Shown piece by piece: positions 33,823 to 45,240 of a DNA stretch of 64,000 bases. Numbering within the stretch: the stretch's first letter is position 1; each line of letters opens with the position of its first letter. A program made the translations under genes and the position numbers. The notes under the pieces were generated by a model. It searched no databases. It worked only from the letters and a program-made list of their open reading frames with translations, and was not told where the DNA came from. Source of the DNA: Begonia masoniana (lineage: Eukaryota > Streptophyta > Magnoliopsida > Cucurbitales > Begoniaceae); the NCBI GenBank assembly GCA_022432975.1, contig CM039509.1, positions 1,132,482-1,196,481 on the forward strand, in the 5' to 3' direction.

Positions 33823-35786
33823 TGTAGCAACCGATATTGTCCACCTTATTTAATTAATAACGTCATTTTGTAACTTTTATTTTTATGGAATTTAGTGAAT
33901 TTGATTGATTGGTTAAATAGGTTAAAGTTAGTTAGCCAAGGGCATTTGAGTAATTGTGAAGCAGTGTTATCAATGGAGGGTTTAATGAAGGTTTAGCCGC
34001 CACTGTTTCTCATTTTCCTTTCTCGGCATTCAGCTCAGCTAAGCAGAGTTTCTCTCGGCGATTTTCTCTCCCATTTTCTCCAAGCTAGGTGAGTTCTATT
34101 TCGATTTCTTGCTACATTGTAACTATCGATGTTAGAGGGGATTCTAAATGTGAGTTTTGAGAATGCTGTAAGTGAGAGTTAGTTCAGGTTTGGGGCAAAT
34201 CGGGAATGCACAATGAATAGAGCTCCCAAATTAGTTTTCCTAGATTTCTAGATGGTTAGAATGAAGTTTAGTGAAGATTTAATTAATGCTCGTTTATGGT
34301 TTTAGGTTTGAGCAAACTCCCGAGGTAGATTTCAACCAAGTTTTTCAGAAGAACAGGTAAGTAGAGTATGTGTGTGTCTTCGGGTCTACAACACAAAACA
34401 GTAGGTTTATGTTTGTTTGAATGTTTTTTGTATGTCATGTATCATGTTTTTGGAAAAAACACGAAAATGAATTTACATGTAATGACATGGTAAGGTATGA
34501 ACAGATTGTAATAGACCAATGGTTAAGGGAACTAATCCGCCCCTAAATCGATGAAGAGGATGTATGACTTTGAGAAATTGATCCGCTTCACAATGGAATA
34601 TATGATCAGATCAGCTGTTAAGAGAACTAATCCGCCCCTTAATCGATGAAGAGGATGTATGACTTTGGAAAAATTGATCCAACTCCCAATGGAACTGAGG
34701 GATCAGATCAGAGAAAGAATGTGAATGCAACTGAGATGTGAAAGTAGAAACTGCATGACTAGGATTTATGTTTCAGCTTATCATTTCATTATTGCTCTAC
34801 TTATTTAGCATTAGGCTAATAGATGAGTTTTGTGATGTAGGTGCTGAAGTAACTACTGAAGAATTCTTTGAATTTACTAAAGACTAGGAGCAGTTGATGG
34901 AGCACACTTATGCCTCGACTTGGCAATCTGATGGAGCGGTTTAACTAATGTCAGTAGGTGTGAAAGTCTAGTTGACAATGGTTCAGTTTTAGTATGCTGA
35001 AAATGTTAATGACAGCAGGAGTTTAATGTTTTTAATAATCTTGGAGCTTTTCTGATTATGAAAACACGATTTGGTTTTAGTTGTAGATTGTTATTCTGGA
35101 TTTATAAAGTTGTGGATTTATGTTGTTTTGAATAGTTGCTGTTAAAATTTATAAGTTCTTTTAGTAGGCAGAGTTGTCCGTTTGTTTAGAGTGTTACTGT
35201 TCACCGGTGGATGTTGTCTATCGGTGGATGTAGTCTATTGGTGGATGTAGAGTGTTACTATTCACCAGTGGATATTGTCTATCGGTAGATGTTGTCTATC
35301 AGTGGATGTAGAGTGTTACTGTTCACCGGTGGATGTTGTCTATCGGTAGATGTAAGTAATAGATTTTGTCGTTTTGTGATCGGTGGATATGAATAATAGT
35401 TTTTGTCGTTTTGTGATCAGTGGATGTGAGTAATAGATTTTGTCGTTTTGTGATCGGTGGATGTGAGCGGTAGATGTGGATAGTAAATTTTGTCGTTTTG
35501 TGATCGGTGGATGCGAGCGGTGGATGCCTTTTGTTTCTGTTTCTATCGCTGGAACTATTCAGCGGTAGAAGTGTTCTGTTTTGTTTTCTTTCAACCGATT
35601 GACTTTAATATTTTAATTAAATTAATAAATGTTGTTTTATACAAATGAATTTCCGCTGCAAGTTTTAACGTTTTTAAGAGGTCAAACTTTGACTATTGAG
35701 TGAAATTTTGTAATTTTCTCAGAATGTCATAGTGTGGTTCAGTATTATGAGTAGCTAACCGGGTTTATATAATTTGGGGCGCTACA
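33823..35786 (+). repeat. 3' LTR of gypsy II
   Basis: It is 1964 bp, TGTAGCAACCG to GGGGCGCTACA. It keeps the complete LTR end that the 5' copy lost. It holds GTAAGT (34357-34362), arm 1 with one change (CTACAACACAAAAC, 34386-34399), arm 2 (34827-34840), the GTTACTGTTCACC repeats (about 35190-35340) and only about four 37-bp units (35342-35530). Confidence 0.9.
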
Positions 35787-36602
35787 TCGATCTTAGAAAA
35801 CGTTTTCCTAAAAATGAATACGGAAAAGGTCGCTCCCCACTCCCCCATTTGCCAAATCACATTTGACATTTTCATAGATCTCTTTAAAAAAAATTCAGAT
35901 TTATTTTAATAAAAACTAATTTTTAAAAATAAATATTAACTAATCAAATATACTAGATTTTATTAGCAGTTGATTAATCTAATAAATCAAATTTATCGAT
36001 TAATCATAAAATCTAAAAAAAATTAAAATATATTTATGAAAATAATTTTTCAAGATAATCTCATCTTATGAGATTTTCTAGAGACATTTTAATTTTTTAA
36101 ACAAACTATAAGTTAATTGTAAATCAAATCTCATCTGATTAGATTCTTCAGTTCTACTTTTAAATCAAATTTCAAAAATCTGATTTTTACTGTTTGTTAA
36201 ATAACAAACTTCAATTTAAATTTGAAGATGAATTATCATCCGATGAGATTCTTCGAATCTAATTTAAATTTCTTAAAATAATCTCATCTAATAAGACATT
36301 TTATTTTGAATTCAAAATGTAAAAACTATTTATACATTTTGAATCATAATATATTAATTTGAGTGTTTATAAATGATTAATCATAATTAATTATTTATAT
36401 ATTTATTCTTATAACATGGAAATTTGAATAGTGATATAAGATGACAAAATGACTTATGGACCTATAGTTCTAAGCTCTAATAATATTTGTTAATTGATAT
36501 AAACTCTTTATATTAATTAACACAATTATTAACTCTATAGTAATTTCACTAAATATCTAGAGCTGCACTCTTAGAACTATAGAGTATATATACTCAAAAT
36601 AA

Positions 36603-36746
36603 TGTCCATTGGTATAGTCATTACATATGTATTAATCTTTCATTAAGATTCGTAACAGATATAGGTATAAATTATGTCCATTGGTATAGTCATTACATAT
36701 GTATTAATCTTTCATTAAGATTCGTAACAGATATAGGTATAAATTA
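36603..36746. repeat. 72-bp perfect tandem duplication
   Basis: Two adjacent copies of a 72-bp sequence starting TGTCCATTGGTATAGTCATT. The copia 3' LTR has this sequence once, near 43455, so the duplication happened in this copy. The two units look identical. Confidence 0.9.
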
Positions 36747-37053
36747 TTGACTACCATTAATTTTTAATTGAATAATTATTTATGAATTTGCACGCTAATT
36801 ATTCAATTCTTGAACTAACAAAAAAGATAATCTTGTATTATGAATTTCATTATATCAATAATAGCATTCTGAGCTAACCATTTAATTTATTTCTAAATTA
36901 AGTTTATGTAATGTAACACGTACAAAACTATACTAAATAAATCAAAGAATAAATTGAAATGAAATATAAGTATATTAAATACAATGAATTAAGATCATAC
37001 ATATATGACTATCATTATGATAAAATTAATTGTTCTCCATTTAACGGATATTA

Positions 37054-37880
37054 TGTAACGACCCCTCATCCCAGCAAGATATTGTCCGCTCCGGGGATTG
37101 GGCCGCAGCCCAATATCCTCCCCTCACGGCTTTATTTGGCGAGAGCACTTCCCGGAAGGTCACCCAACCTGGAATTACTCTCGCCGGAGTACGCTTAACT
37201 TCGGAGTTCTTATGGGATCCGTCGTCAATTGAGCTCCAAAACGCGTCTTGCTATTTAGGGAGGGATCTCTTAAATATGTTTAATTTCCACATACTTCCCC
37301 AAGCGCTGTGGGATTGTGACGACCCCCTCTTTACGACCCGTCACCTTCCGGCTCGCCCGCGCGGACGTACCGCCATCCGGGTTCCGGTTCGTGCAGCCAT
37401 CGTACCATACTTACAGATCCGGGTCATCACAATCACCCCCCCTCGGGGGCCCAACGTCCTCGTTGGCCACAATTCCGGTTGGGTACAGGCTTTGATACCA
37501 TTTGTAACGACCCCTCATCCCAGCAAGATATTGTCCGCTCCGGGGATTGGGCCGCAGCCCAATATCCTCCCCTCACGGCTTTATTTGGCGAGAGCACTTC
37601 CCGGAAGGTCACCCAACCTGGAATTACTCTCGCCGGAGTACGCTTAACTTCGGAGTTCTTATGGGATCCGTCGTCAATTGAGCTCCAAAACGCGTCTTGC
37701 TATTTAGGGAGGGATCTCTTACATATGTTTCATTTCCACATACTTCCCCAAGCGCTGTGGGATTGTGACAACCCCCTCTTTACGACCCGTCACCTTCCGG
37801 CTCGCCCGCGCGGACGTACCGCCATCCGGGTTCCGGTTCGTGCAGCCATCGTACCATACTTACAGATCCGGGTCATCACA
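37054..37880 (-). mobile_element. Complete Cassandra TRIM element with 5S-bearing LTRs
   Basis: Two 378-bp LTRs (37054-37431 and 37503-37880) flank a 71-bp interior. The 5-bp target duplication TATTA is at 37049-37053 and 37881-37885. On the minus strand the primer site TGGTATCAAAGCC lies two bases after the upstream LTR, and a G-rich polypurine tract (CGAGGGGGGTGAT) precedes the downstream LTR, so the element is oriented minus. Both LTRs carry a 5S rRNA-like segment in the same direction (about 37138-37227 and 37587-37676). I see only three differences between the LTRs, so the insertion is recent. It encodes no protein and depends on another element for mobility. Confidence 0.95.
37138..37227 (-). 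repeat. 5S rRNA-derived segment in a Cassandra LTR
   Basis: On the minus strand it reads GGATCCCATAAGAACTCCG, GTTAAGCGTACTCCGG and GGTTGGGTGACC, matching the core and the internal A- and C-box regions of plant 5S rRNA but with substitutions. The twin copy is at 37587-37676. It is a retroelement part, not a 5S gene. Confidence 0.85.
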
Positions 37881-38253
37881 TATTATAAGTACAATATAAT
37901 TTCATCTGGTATAGTCCTATAAAATACAATCACTTTATGTCACTATATACATAGTCGGGATATGACTATACTTTCTCAACGAAATGATCTGTATTTATGA
38001 ATTTATTAATTTGAAGATCTTATAATTCAAATATAAGTCATGAACTAATGTGATTATTTATTTTTAAATTTAATCTCATATATATCAACATATATATAAA
38101 TTTAAAATTGCACAAATAATCAATGATTTTTCTTTGAATTTACAAAGTATATCATATAATGCAAATATAAAAATTAATCATAAAAGTTATTTATTAATTA
38201 CATGCAATAAAAATATTCATAACATTTTATTGTTGGGTACATTATAACGAACA

Positions 38254-38719
38254 TACGGTTAGATTATAAAGGCTCAGCCTATACTAATGAAATTCACAAT
38301 CTCATATCGTTTGGGAGAATAAAAGTCGAGCGGTTTATAAGTAGACATTTGTTCTCTTCTTCCTTACCTAGTACAACGCGTTTAGGAGTAAATCTAAGAA
38401 CAAATCCGTGCAGGCGCTAGTCCAAGCCGACAATATTGTACTAGAAACACTAGGGACTCCAAGTACTTTCAACTTTATATTACATTGTTACATGACACCA
38501 CATTGTTTTTCAAATATTTTGATACTAAATATAATTGTGAATGTTGCTAAAAAAGAATTACATTTCTCTTAAACGCTTTTTATTTTTGTTTGCCTCACCA
38601 AAAAAATGATTTTTTTTTTAGAAATTTGATTCATGGTGATCTTCACTCGTGACATTCTGTCCTAGACATGTAGCCACTTAACAACAAAATACAGATATAT
38701 TTGAGTGTGATGGGAAAAA
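38254..38719. repeat. Possible decayed TRIM-like LTR
   Basis: The stretch has the layout CAATCTCATATCGTTTGGGAG, TTATAAGTAGAC, CCTAGTACAACGCGTTT and CCGACAATATTGTACTA. This order recalls a common plant TRIM-type LTR with a GGGAG box, ACGCGTTT and ACAATATTGTC. No ends or target duplication can be defined. Nothing else is seen. Confidence 0.3.
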
Positions 38720-39302
38720 TGTTGGAAATAATGTGCCCAACAAGCAAATGTTATGAACATTTTTATTGCTGTAATTAATAAATAAATTTTATGATTAATT
38801 TTTATGTTTGCATTATTCGATATGCTTTATAAATTCAAATAAAATCCTTGATTATTTGTGCAATTTTAAATTTACATATATGTTGATATATGTGGGATTA
38901 AATTTAAAAAGAAATAATCATAATAGTCCATGACTTATATTTGAAGTATAGGATCTTCAAATTAATAAAGTCATAAATACAGTTCACTTCGTTGAGAACG
39001 TATAGTCAAATCCCGACTATATATGTAGTGACATAAAGTGATTGTATTTTATATAATATGATTATATAGGACTGGACCAGATGAAATTATATTGTTCTTA
39101 TAATATCCGTTAAATGAAGAACAATTAATTTTATCATATTCATTGTATTTAGTAGACTCCTATTTCATTTTAATTTATTTTTTGAATTACTCGATACAGT
39201 TTTGTATGAGTTGCATTACATAAATCTTGTATTTTGGGAATAAATTAAATGAGTAGCTGGGAATGCTAACATTGATACAATGAAATCCATAATACAAGAT
39301 TC
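38720..39302 (+). repeat. Truncated 5' LTR of the copia element
   Basis: It is the same as 42666 onward up to CATAATACAAGATTC, then switches to gag sequence. Relative to the 3' LTR it lacks a segment near 39100 that holds a GATGGTCATATATATATGAT stretch. Confidence 0.85.
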
Positions 39303-41063
39303 TCTTCTCTTAAGAAGAGAAAGAAATTCCAGAAACAGACCAAGGGTCAAAAGGGCCAACAACAGGGAGGCCAGAAGCTCAAGAAAAAGAACAAGTCAAA
39401 CAAGAGAAGCTCAGACCATTTAAAGCCCAAAGGAAAATGTTTTCATTGTGGGTTAGATGGCCATTGGAAGAGAAACTGCAAGCAGTATCTCGAGAAGCTG
39501 AAAAAGAAAAAAGGTAAATTTGATTTACTAGTTACTGAGTCTTGTTTGGTTGAAAGTGATTTATCACCCTGGATAATTTATTCAGGTGAGACTAATCATG
39601 TTTGTTGTTCTTTGCAGATGCTAAACTCCTACAGAAGACTAGCTGATGGAGAATTCATCCTCAGAGTTGGCAACGGGGCGGTTGTTTCAGATTCAGCAGT
39701 GGGAGAAGCCAAAATTTATTTTGAGAACAATAAATTTTTGTTTTTAGAAAACATTTATTTTATTCCGGGGTTTACTAGAAATCTCATTTCTGTTTCTCTA
39801 ATAATTGAACAATTATATGCTATTTCTTTTAATAATAATGCAGTTATTATTTCTCGAAATGGTTTGAATATTTGTTCAGGCTCAATGGAAAATGGGCTTT
39901 ATATGATAAGTCTCATCATAAGTTCATCACTGTTGAATACTGAAATGTTCAAAGTTGAATTGCCGAAATCCAAGAAGCAAAAAATTTCTTATACTGATGA
40001 TACATATCTTTGGCACCTAAGACTTGGTCATATTAATCTTGATAGAATTAACAGACTTGTTAAGGATGGTCCTTAAAAAGATCTAACCGTTGGATCTTTA
40101 CCTGTCTGTGAATCATGTCTAGAAGGTAAAATGACCAAGAGGTCCTTTATTGGAAAGGGCCAAAGGGCTCAAGAAACACTTGAGCTGATACATTCAGATG
40201 TATGTGGCCCAATATCTACACGGGCCAGAGGTGGCTATGAGTACTTTGTGACATTCATAGATGATTACTCAAGATATGGATATACTTACCTGATTCAGCT
40301 TAAGTCTGAAACTTTTAGAAAGTTTCAAGATTTTAAAGCTGAAGTTGAGAACAAATTAGGTAAGACAATCAAGTGTCTTCAATCAGATCGAGGTGGCGAG
40401 TACCTTGACAGTGAATTCAAGGATTATTTGTTAGAAAATGGGATAGTATCCCAACTAACAGCACCAGGCACACCTCAGCAGAATGGTGTTGCTGAAAGAA
40501 GAAATCGAACATTGCTTAATATGGTAAGATCCATGATGAGCTATTCTTCTCTTCCAAAATCGTTTTGGGGATATGCTTTACAAACAGCAACCTACATACT
40601 TAATGTAGTTCCATCTAAGTCTATACCTAAAACACCATTTGAGTTGTGGAGTGGTCACAAACCTAGTTTGAGACACTTTCGCATATGGGGTTGTCCAGCA
40701 CATGTGCTAGTAGGTAAGACCGGGAAGTTGGAACAAAGAACTGAGGTTTGCATGTTTGTTAGATATCCGGTAGGCACGAGAGGAGGTTTGTTTTATAGCC
40801 CTCAGGATAATAAGGTATTTGTATCGACAAATGCCACATTTCTTGAACATGACTATATAATAAATTACAAATCTCAAAGTAAGATTGTCTTAGAAGAGAT
40901 TCGATCTGACCAGGTTAGACCTGTTACAACAACAGTTGTTGATCCACAAGTTACAAGAAACACCACTCTTTCTAGTCAACCTATCATTACACTTTGTCGT
41001 AGCGATAGGGTAGTACGACTACCATCTCGATATCGACACGATGGTGAAGCACAAGTCCGATGA
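39303..41063 (+). pseudogene. copia gag end, protease and integrase, interrupted
   Basis: A zinc knuckle CFHCGLDGHWKRNC lies near 39438-39480. The protease site reads WIIYSGETNHVC; the usual Asp of DSGAT is Tyr and the Ala is Glu, so the protease should be dead. The GAG-pre-integrase region contains LWHLRLGHINLDRINRL. A stop at about 40074 splits the frame, which resumes through [14 protein letters not shown]. The integrase core keeps its acidic residues in [15 protein letters not shown] and [11 protein letters not shown]. The frame ends at 41063; the next domain is in another frame, so there is also a frameshift near 41040. Confidence 0.88.
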
Positions 41064-42651
41064 TGGGAAGGATGATCCATTGACATATAGATGTGCAATG
41101 GAAGATTCTGACAAAGCTGCATGGCTTGAAGCTATGAAACTTGAAATGGAATCTATGTATTCCAACTCAGTCTGGGATCTTGTAGATTTACCTGAAGGGG
41201 TAAAATCCATTGGGTGTAAATGGATCTACAAGAGGAAACTTGGAATAGACGGGAATGTAGAGACTTTCAAAGCTAGACTGGTGGCTAAGGGTTATACCCA
41301 AAAGGAAGGGATTGACTATGAAGAAACCTTCTCACCAGTAGCAATGCTTAAGTCTATTCGTATTCTGCTTTCCATAGCTGCTCATTATGATTATGAGATT
41401 TGGCAGATGGACGTCAAGACAGCTTTTTTGAATGGCTATCTTGAGGAGACTATCTATATGGAGCAGCCAGAGGGTTTCATAGCACAGGATGCAAAACAAA
41501 AGGTTTGTAAATTGCATAGGTCTATTTATGGACTCAAGCAAGCATCCAGGTCATGGAATATGAGATTTGATGATGCGATCAAATCTTATGGATTTGTGCA
41601 ATGTCTTGATGAGTCTTGTGTATACAAGCTCTTTAAGGATAAGCAAGTGGTTTTTCTAATTCTTTATGTCGATGACATTCTACTTATTGGGAATAATGTA
41701 GGATTATTATCAGACATAAAAGCTTGGTTGGCTAAGCAATTCCAAATGAAAGATTTGGGAGAAGCGAGCTATATTCTTGGGATTCGTCTATTTAGAGATC
41801 GCAAGAATAAGTTGTTAGCCTTGTCTCAGGCATTGTATATTGACAAGATGCTTGTCAGATATTCAATACAAAACTCTAAGAAGGGTAATTTACCTTCTCG
41901 TCATGGAGTTACTCTTTCTAAGAAGCAGTGTCCTGACACGCCTCAAAAGGAAGAGGATATGAGACGATATCCATATGCATCAGCAGTTGGTAGCTTGATG
42001 TATGCTATGTTATGCACAAGACCTGACATTTGCTATGCAGTAGGGATAGTTAGCCGTTTTCAGTCTAATCCAGGATTAGATCACTGGATAGCAGTCAAGC
42101 ACATTCTCAAGTATCTTAGGAGAACGAGAAATTATATGCTAGTATATTCTGGTAGGGATTTGATTCCTACAGGATATACGGATTCTGATTTTCAATCTGA
42201 TATAGATGATCGAAAGTCGATATCTGGATCAGTATTTACTCTTGGTGGTGGAGCCGTCGTTTGGAGAAGTACCAAACAAGGAGGAGTTTCTGACTCGACT
42301 ATGGAAGCCGAGTATATAGCTGCTTCGGAAGCAGCTAAAGAAGCTGTTTGGCTCCGCAAGTTCTTTAGTGATTTGGAAGTTGTTCCAGATATGAATAAAC
42401 CACTCACACTTTATTGTGATAATAGTGGTGTAGTGGCGAATTCTAAAGAACTGAGAAGCCACAAAAGATCAAAGCATATAGAAAGAAAATATCATCTGAT
42501 TAGAGAGATCGTGCAACGTGGAGACGTCGTCGTTTTGAAGATTCCAACCACTGAGAATCTTGCAGATCCCTTCACCAAGACATTGTCTGCAAAGAGTTTT
42601 GATAAACATCTTGAAAGACTATGGATTAGAGACATGTCTCATTTGCTTTAG
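41041..42651 (+). CDS. copia reverse transcriptase and RNase H, intact 536-codon frame
   Basis: Long uninterrupted frame with the copia reverse transcriptase domain, about residues 50-290: [56 protein letters not shown] and the catalytic [11 protein letters not shown]. RNase H follows, with [25 protein letters not shown] [17 protein letters not shown] and [11 protein letters not shown]. The C-terminus is [14 protein letters not shown], followed by GGGCAAGTGGGAGAT, the polypurine tract before the 3' LTR. It is the C-terminal part of a polyprotein and would not be made in the normal way because of the upstream frameshift. The ATG at 41041 is the first in the frame, not a proven start. Confidence 0.88.
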   Translation: MVKHKSDDGKDDPLTYRCAMEDSDKAAWLEAMKLEMESMYSNSVWDLVDLPEGVKSIGCKWIYKRKLGIDGNVETFKARLVAKGYTQKEGIDYEETFSPVAMLKSIRILLSIAAHYDYEIWQMDVKTAFLNGYLEETIYMEQPEGFIAQDAKQKVCKLHRSIYGLKQASRSWNMRFDDAIKSYGFVQCLDESCVYKLFKDKQVVFLILYVDDILLIGNNVGLLSDIKAWLAKQFQMKDLGEASYILGIRLFRDRKNKLLALSQALYIDKMLVRYSIQNSKKGNLPSRHGVTLSKKQCPDTPQKEEDMRRYPYASAVGSLMYAMLCTRPDICYAVGIVSRFQSNPGLDHWIAVKHILKYLRRTRNYMLVYSGRDLIPTGYTDSDFQSDIDDRKSISGSVFTLGGGAVVWRSTKQGGVSDSTMEAEYIAASEAAKEAVWLRKFFSDLEVVPDMNKPLTLYCDNSGVVANSKELRSHKRSKHIERKYHLIREIVQRGDVVVLKIPTTENLADPFTKTLSAKSFDKHLERLWIRDMSHLL

Positions 42652-42665
42652 GGCAAGTGGGAGAT

Positions 42666-44788
42666 TGTTGGTAATAATGTGCCCAACAAGCAAATGTCAT
42701 GAACATTTTTATTGCTGTAATTAATAAATAAATTTTATGATTAATTTTTATGTTTGCATTATTCGATATGCTTTATAAATTCAAATAAAATCCTTGATTA
42801 TTTGTGCAATTTTAAATTTACATATATGTTGATATATGTGGGATTAAATTTAAAAAGAAATAATCACAATAGTCCATGACTTATATTTGAAGTATAGGAT
42901 CTTCAAATTAATAAAGTCATAAATACAGTTCACTTCGTTGAGAACGTATAGTCAAATCCCGACTATATATGTAGTGACATAAAGTGATTGTATTTTATAT
43001 AATATGATTATATAGGACTGGACCAGATGAAATTATATTGTTCTTATAATATCCGTTAAATGAAGAACAATTAATTTTATCATAATGATGGTCATATATA
43101 TATGATCTTAATTCATTGTATTTAGTAGACTCCTATTTCATTTTAATTTATTCTTTGATTTACTCGATACAGTTTTGTATGAGTTGCATTACATAAATCT
43201 TGTATTTTGGGAATAAATTAAATGAGTAGCTGGGAATGCTAACATTGATACAATGAAATCCATAATACAAGATTCCCTTGTTTGTTAGTTCAGGGATTGA
43301 ATAATTAGCGCGCAAATTCATAAATGTTATGAATTAATTATTCAATCAAGAACTAATGGTAGTCAAGGATAAAGATGTAATATGAGAGGTTAACGGATTT
43401 TATACCTAGCTCTATTACGAATCTTAATGGAGGATTAATACATATGTAATGACTATATCAATGGACATTACTTTGAGTAAATATACTTTATAGTTGTAAG
43501 AGTGCAACTCTAGGTATTTAGTGGAATTACTCTAGAGTTAATAATTGTGTTATTTAATATAAAGAGTTTATATTAATTAACAAATATTATTGGAGCTTAG
43601 AACTATAGGTCCATCGGTCCCTCTGTTATCTTATATCACTATTTAATTTCCATGTTATAAGAATAAATATATAAATGATTAATAATGATTAATCATTTAT
43701 AAACACTAAAATGAATATATTGTTATTCAAAATATATAAATAGTTTTTATATTTTGAATTCAAAATAAAATATCTCATTAGATGAGATATTTTTAAGGGA
43801 TTTGAATTAGATTTGAATAATCTCATCAGATGAGATTTGAATTAGATTTAAAGAATCTCATCAGATGAGATTTGATCTTAAAATTTAAAGTGGTTATGTA
43901 ACAAACTATCAAATCAGATTTTTGAAATTTGAATAAAAGTAGATCTGGAAAATCTGATTAAATTAGATTCGATCTACAATTGACTTATAGTTTGTTTGCT
44001 ATTTAAAAGTAGATCTAAAGAATCTCATAAGATGAGATTATCTTGAAAAGTAGTTTTCATAAATATATTCTAAAAACTGTTTTTAGATTATATGATTAAT
44101 TGATAAATTGATTTATTAGATAAATCAACTTCTAATCAAATTAGATTTGATTAAATAAGATTTATTTTTAAAAAATTAGTTTTTATTAAAATAAATCTAA
44201 AAATTAATTTTAAAATAGATCTATAAAAATTGTCAAATGTGATTTGACAGGAAGAACGGTGAACGACCGAGAAACAAATCCCTAGAGAGAAAAGGTGTGA
44301 CCTTTCCGTATTCGGTTTTAGAAAACCGTTTTCTAAGATCGAAAAGAGACGTCTCATGTGTTGAGAACACGTCTCTCCACAAATATAAGAGTGTGTTATT
44401 TTTGTAAGAGAGACGCCCACACGTCAGGAGATTTAAGTGTAAAGATCTTCAGAGAAGACTCGACGGTATCAAAGTCTTCGGGAAAAACACCTGATTCTGA
44501 GTTAAAGCTGTTAAGATCAGACGGGAGTACCTGAGTAAAAGCGTTGCTCCAAAAAGGTATTTTCTTTTATTATTTCCCAATCTAAATTCTAATAATTTTT
44601 CCCAATGTAAATTGTTTACATTTTGAAAAATTACATATTTCTCAAAAATAATTTCTTTTAGACTAACGATCCAATTTATGGTTTTTTTGATGATTTTAAA
44701 ATAGTTTTAAAGTCACAGGGTAACGCATGTCACTATTATTATGAATAATAGTGAATTCCGCCATGCGTAGGAACTTCGAAAACCAACA
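42666..44788 (+). repeat. 3' LTR of the copia element
   Basis: It is 2123 bp, unusually long for copia. It contains four near-perfect palindromes of the AATCTCATCAGATGAGATT type at about 43771-43789, 43819-43837, 43854-43872 and 44021-44039. The region after 44240, absent from the inverted copy, ends in GAAAACCAACA. Confidence 0.88.
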
Positions 44789-44793
44789 AAAAA

Positions 44794-45240
44794 CTGGCTG
44801 AATTCATAAATCAAACCAAATCAATGATTTTTTGATGCAACTATGAACGACTCTCATTCGGCGTTAGGGACAAAATAACGACCACAGTTGAATTATCATC
44901 TTTAGAAGATCAAAATTGACAAAACCAAACCAAATTAATCGATAAGACTGCAATTCTTATCTCAATTTCTCCCTTCAAATTGTTCTACGCGGATTTCATT
45001 TTCGAGCCAAAACTAGTTAGATAGATTCAGTTCGAGCCCAAAGTGGACCAAACCTTAGCCAATCGCAGTCCCACCAATATATAATAATGTTTGCTTTTAA
45101 CACTAGTAAACAAAGTGAAAGGCATAAAAAAGTAAAGATTTCTAAGAGTCTAAAACCATTTAGAACATTAGAAAGCAATTTATGTTCAGTAATTCACTAC
45201 TTCTAGAATGATAAATGCAGGATATACACTAATTCCATGT
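44794..45240. other. 3' flank of the KNOX gene
   Basis: About 450 bp between the copia element and the KNOX stop codon. No repeat or gene is recognised; it probably contains the KNOX 3' untranslated region. Confidence 0.4.

Larger units (their letters stand above)
22689..35786 (+). mobile_element. Ty3/gypsy element II (chromovirus-like) with nested insertions
   Basis: It is bounded by TGTAGTAACCG at 22689 and GGGGCGCTACA at 35786. The order is an altered 5' LTR with a huge minisatellite, a 5'-truncated gag, protease, reverse transcriptase, RNase H, integrase with a chromodomain-like tail, and the 3' LTR from 33823. Two later insertions interrupt it: a Cassandra solo LTR (27794-28205) and an 1801-bp solo LTR (29619-31419). 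The flanks do not form a target duplication (ATGGA on the left, TCGAT on the right), so one side has been rearranged. Shared LTR parts differ by roughly 3 percent by eye. Confidence 0.9.
35787..38253 (-). mobile_element. Inverted copia LTR fragment, split by a Cassandra element
   Basis: Read on the minus strand from 38253 (TGTTCGTTATAATGTACCC) this matches the LTR of the copia element at 38720-44788, down to the position equivalent to about 44342. The last 445 bp or so of the LTR are missing at the junction with gypsy II. The complete Cassandra element at 37054-37880 is inserted in it. A 72-bp tandem duplication occurs at 36603-36746. No internal copia sequence is attached, so it was a solo LTR or has been truncated. 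Confidence 0.8.
38720..44788 (+). mobile_element. Ty1/copia element, young but defective
   Basis: Starts TGTTGGAAATAATGTG and ends GAAAACCAACA, with AAAAA on both sides (38715-38719 and 44789-44793) as a possible target duplication. The 5' LTR is cut at about 39302 and joins directly to the gag zinc-knuckle region, so about 1.5 kb of LTR, the primer site and most of gag are gone. The 3' LTR is complete, 42666-44788. The comparable LTR parts differ by about 1 percent apart from a 20-27-bp gap. Order gag, protease, integrase, reverse transcriptase, RNase H is copia-type. Confidence 0.92.

Noticed and set aside
36959..37922. Open frames of 79-147 aa across the Cassandra element
   Set aside because: They are identical translations of its two non-coding LTRs.
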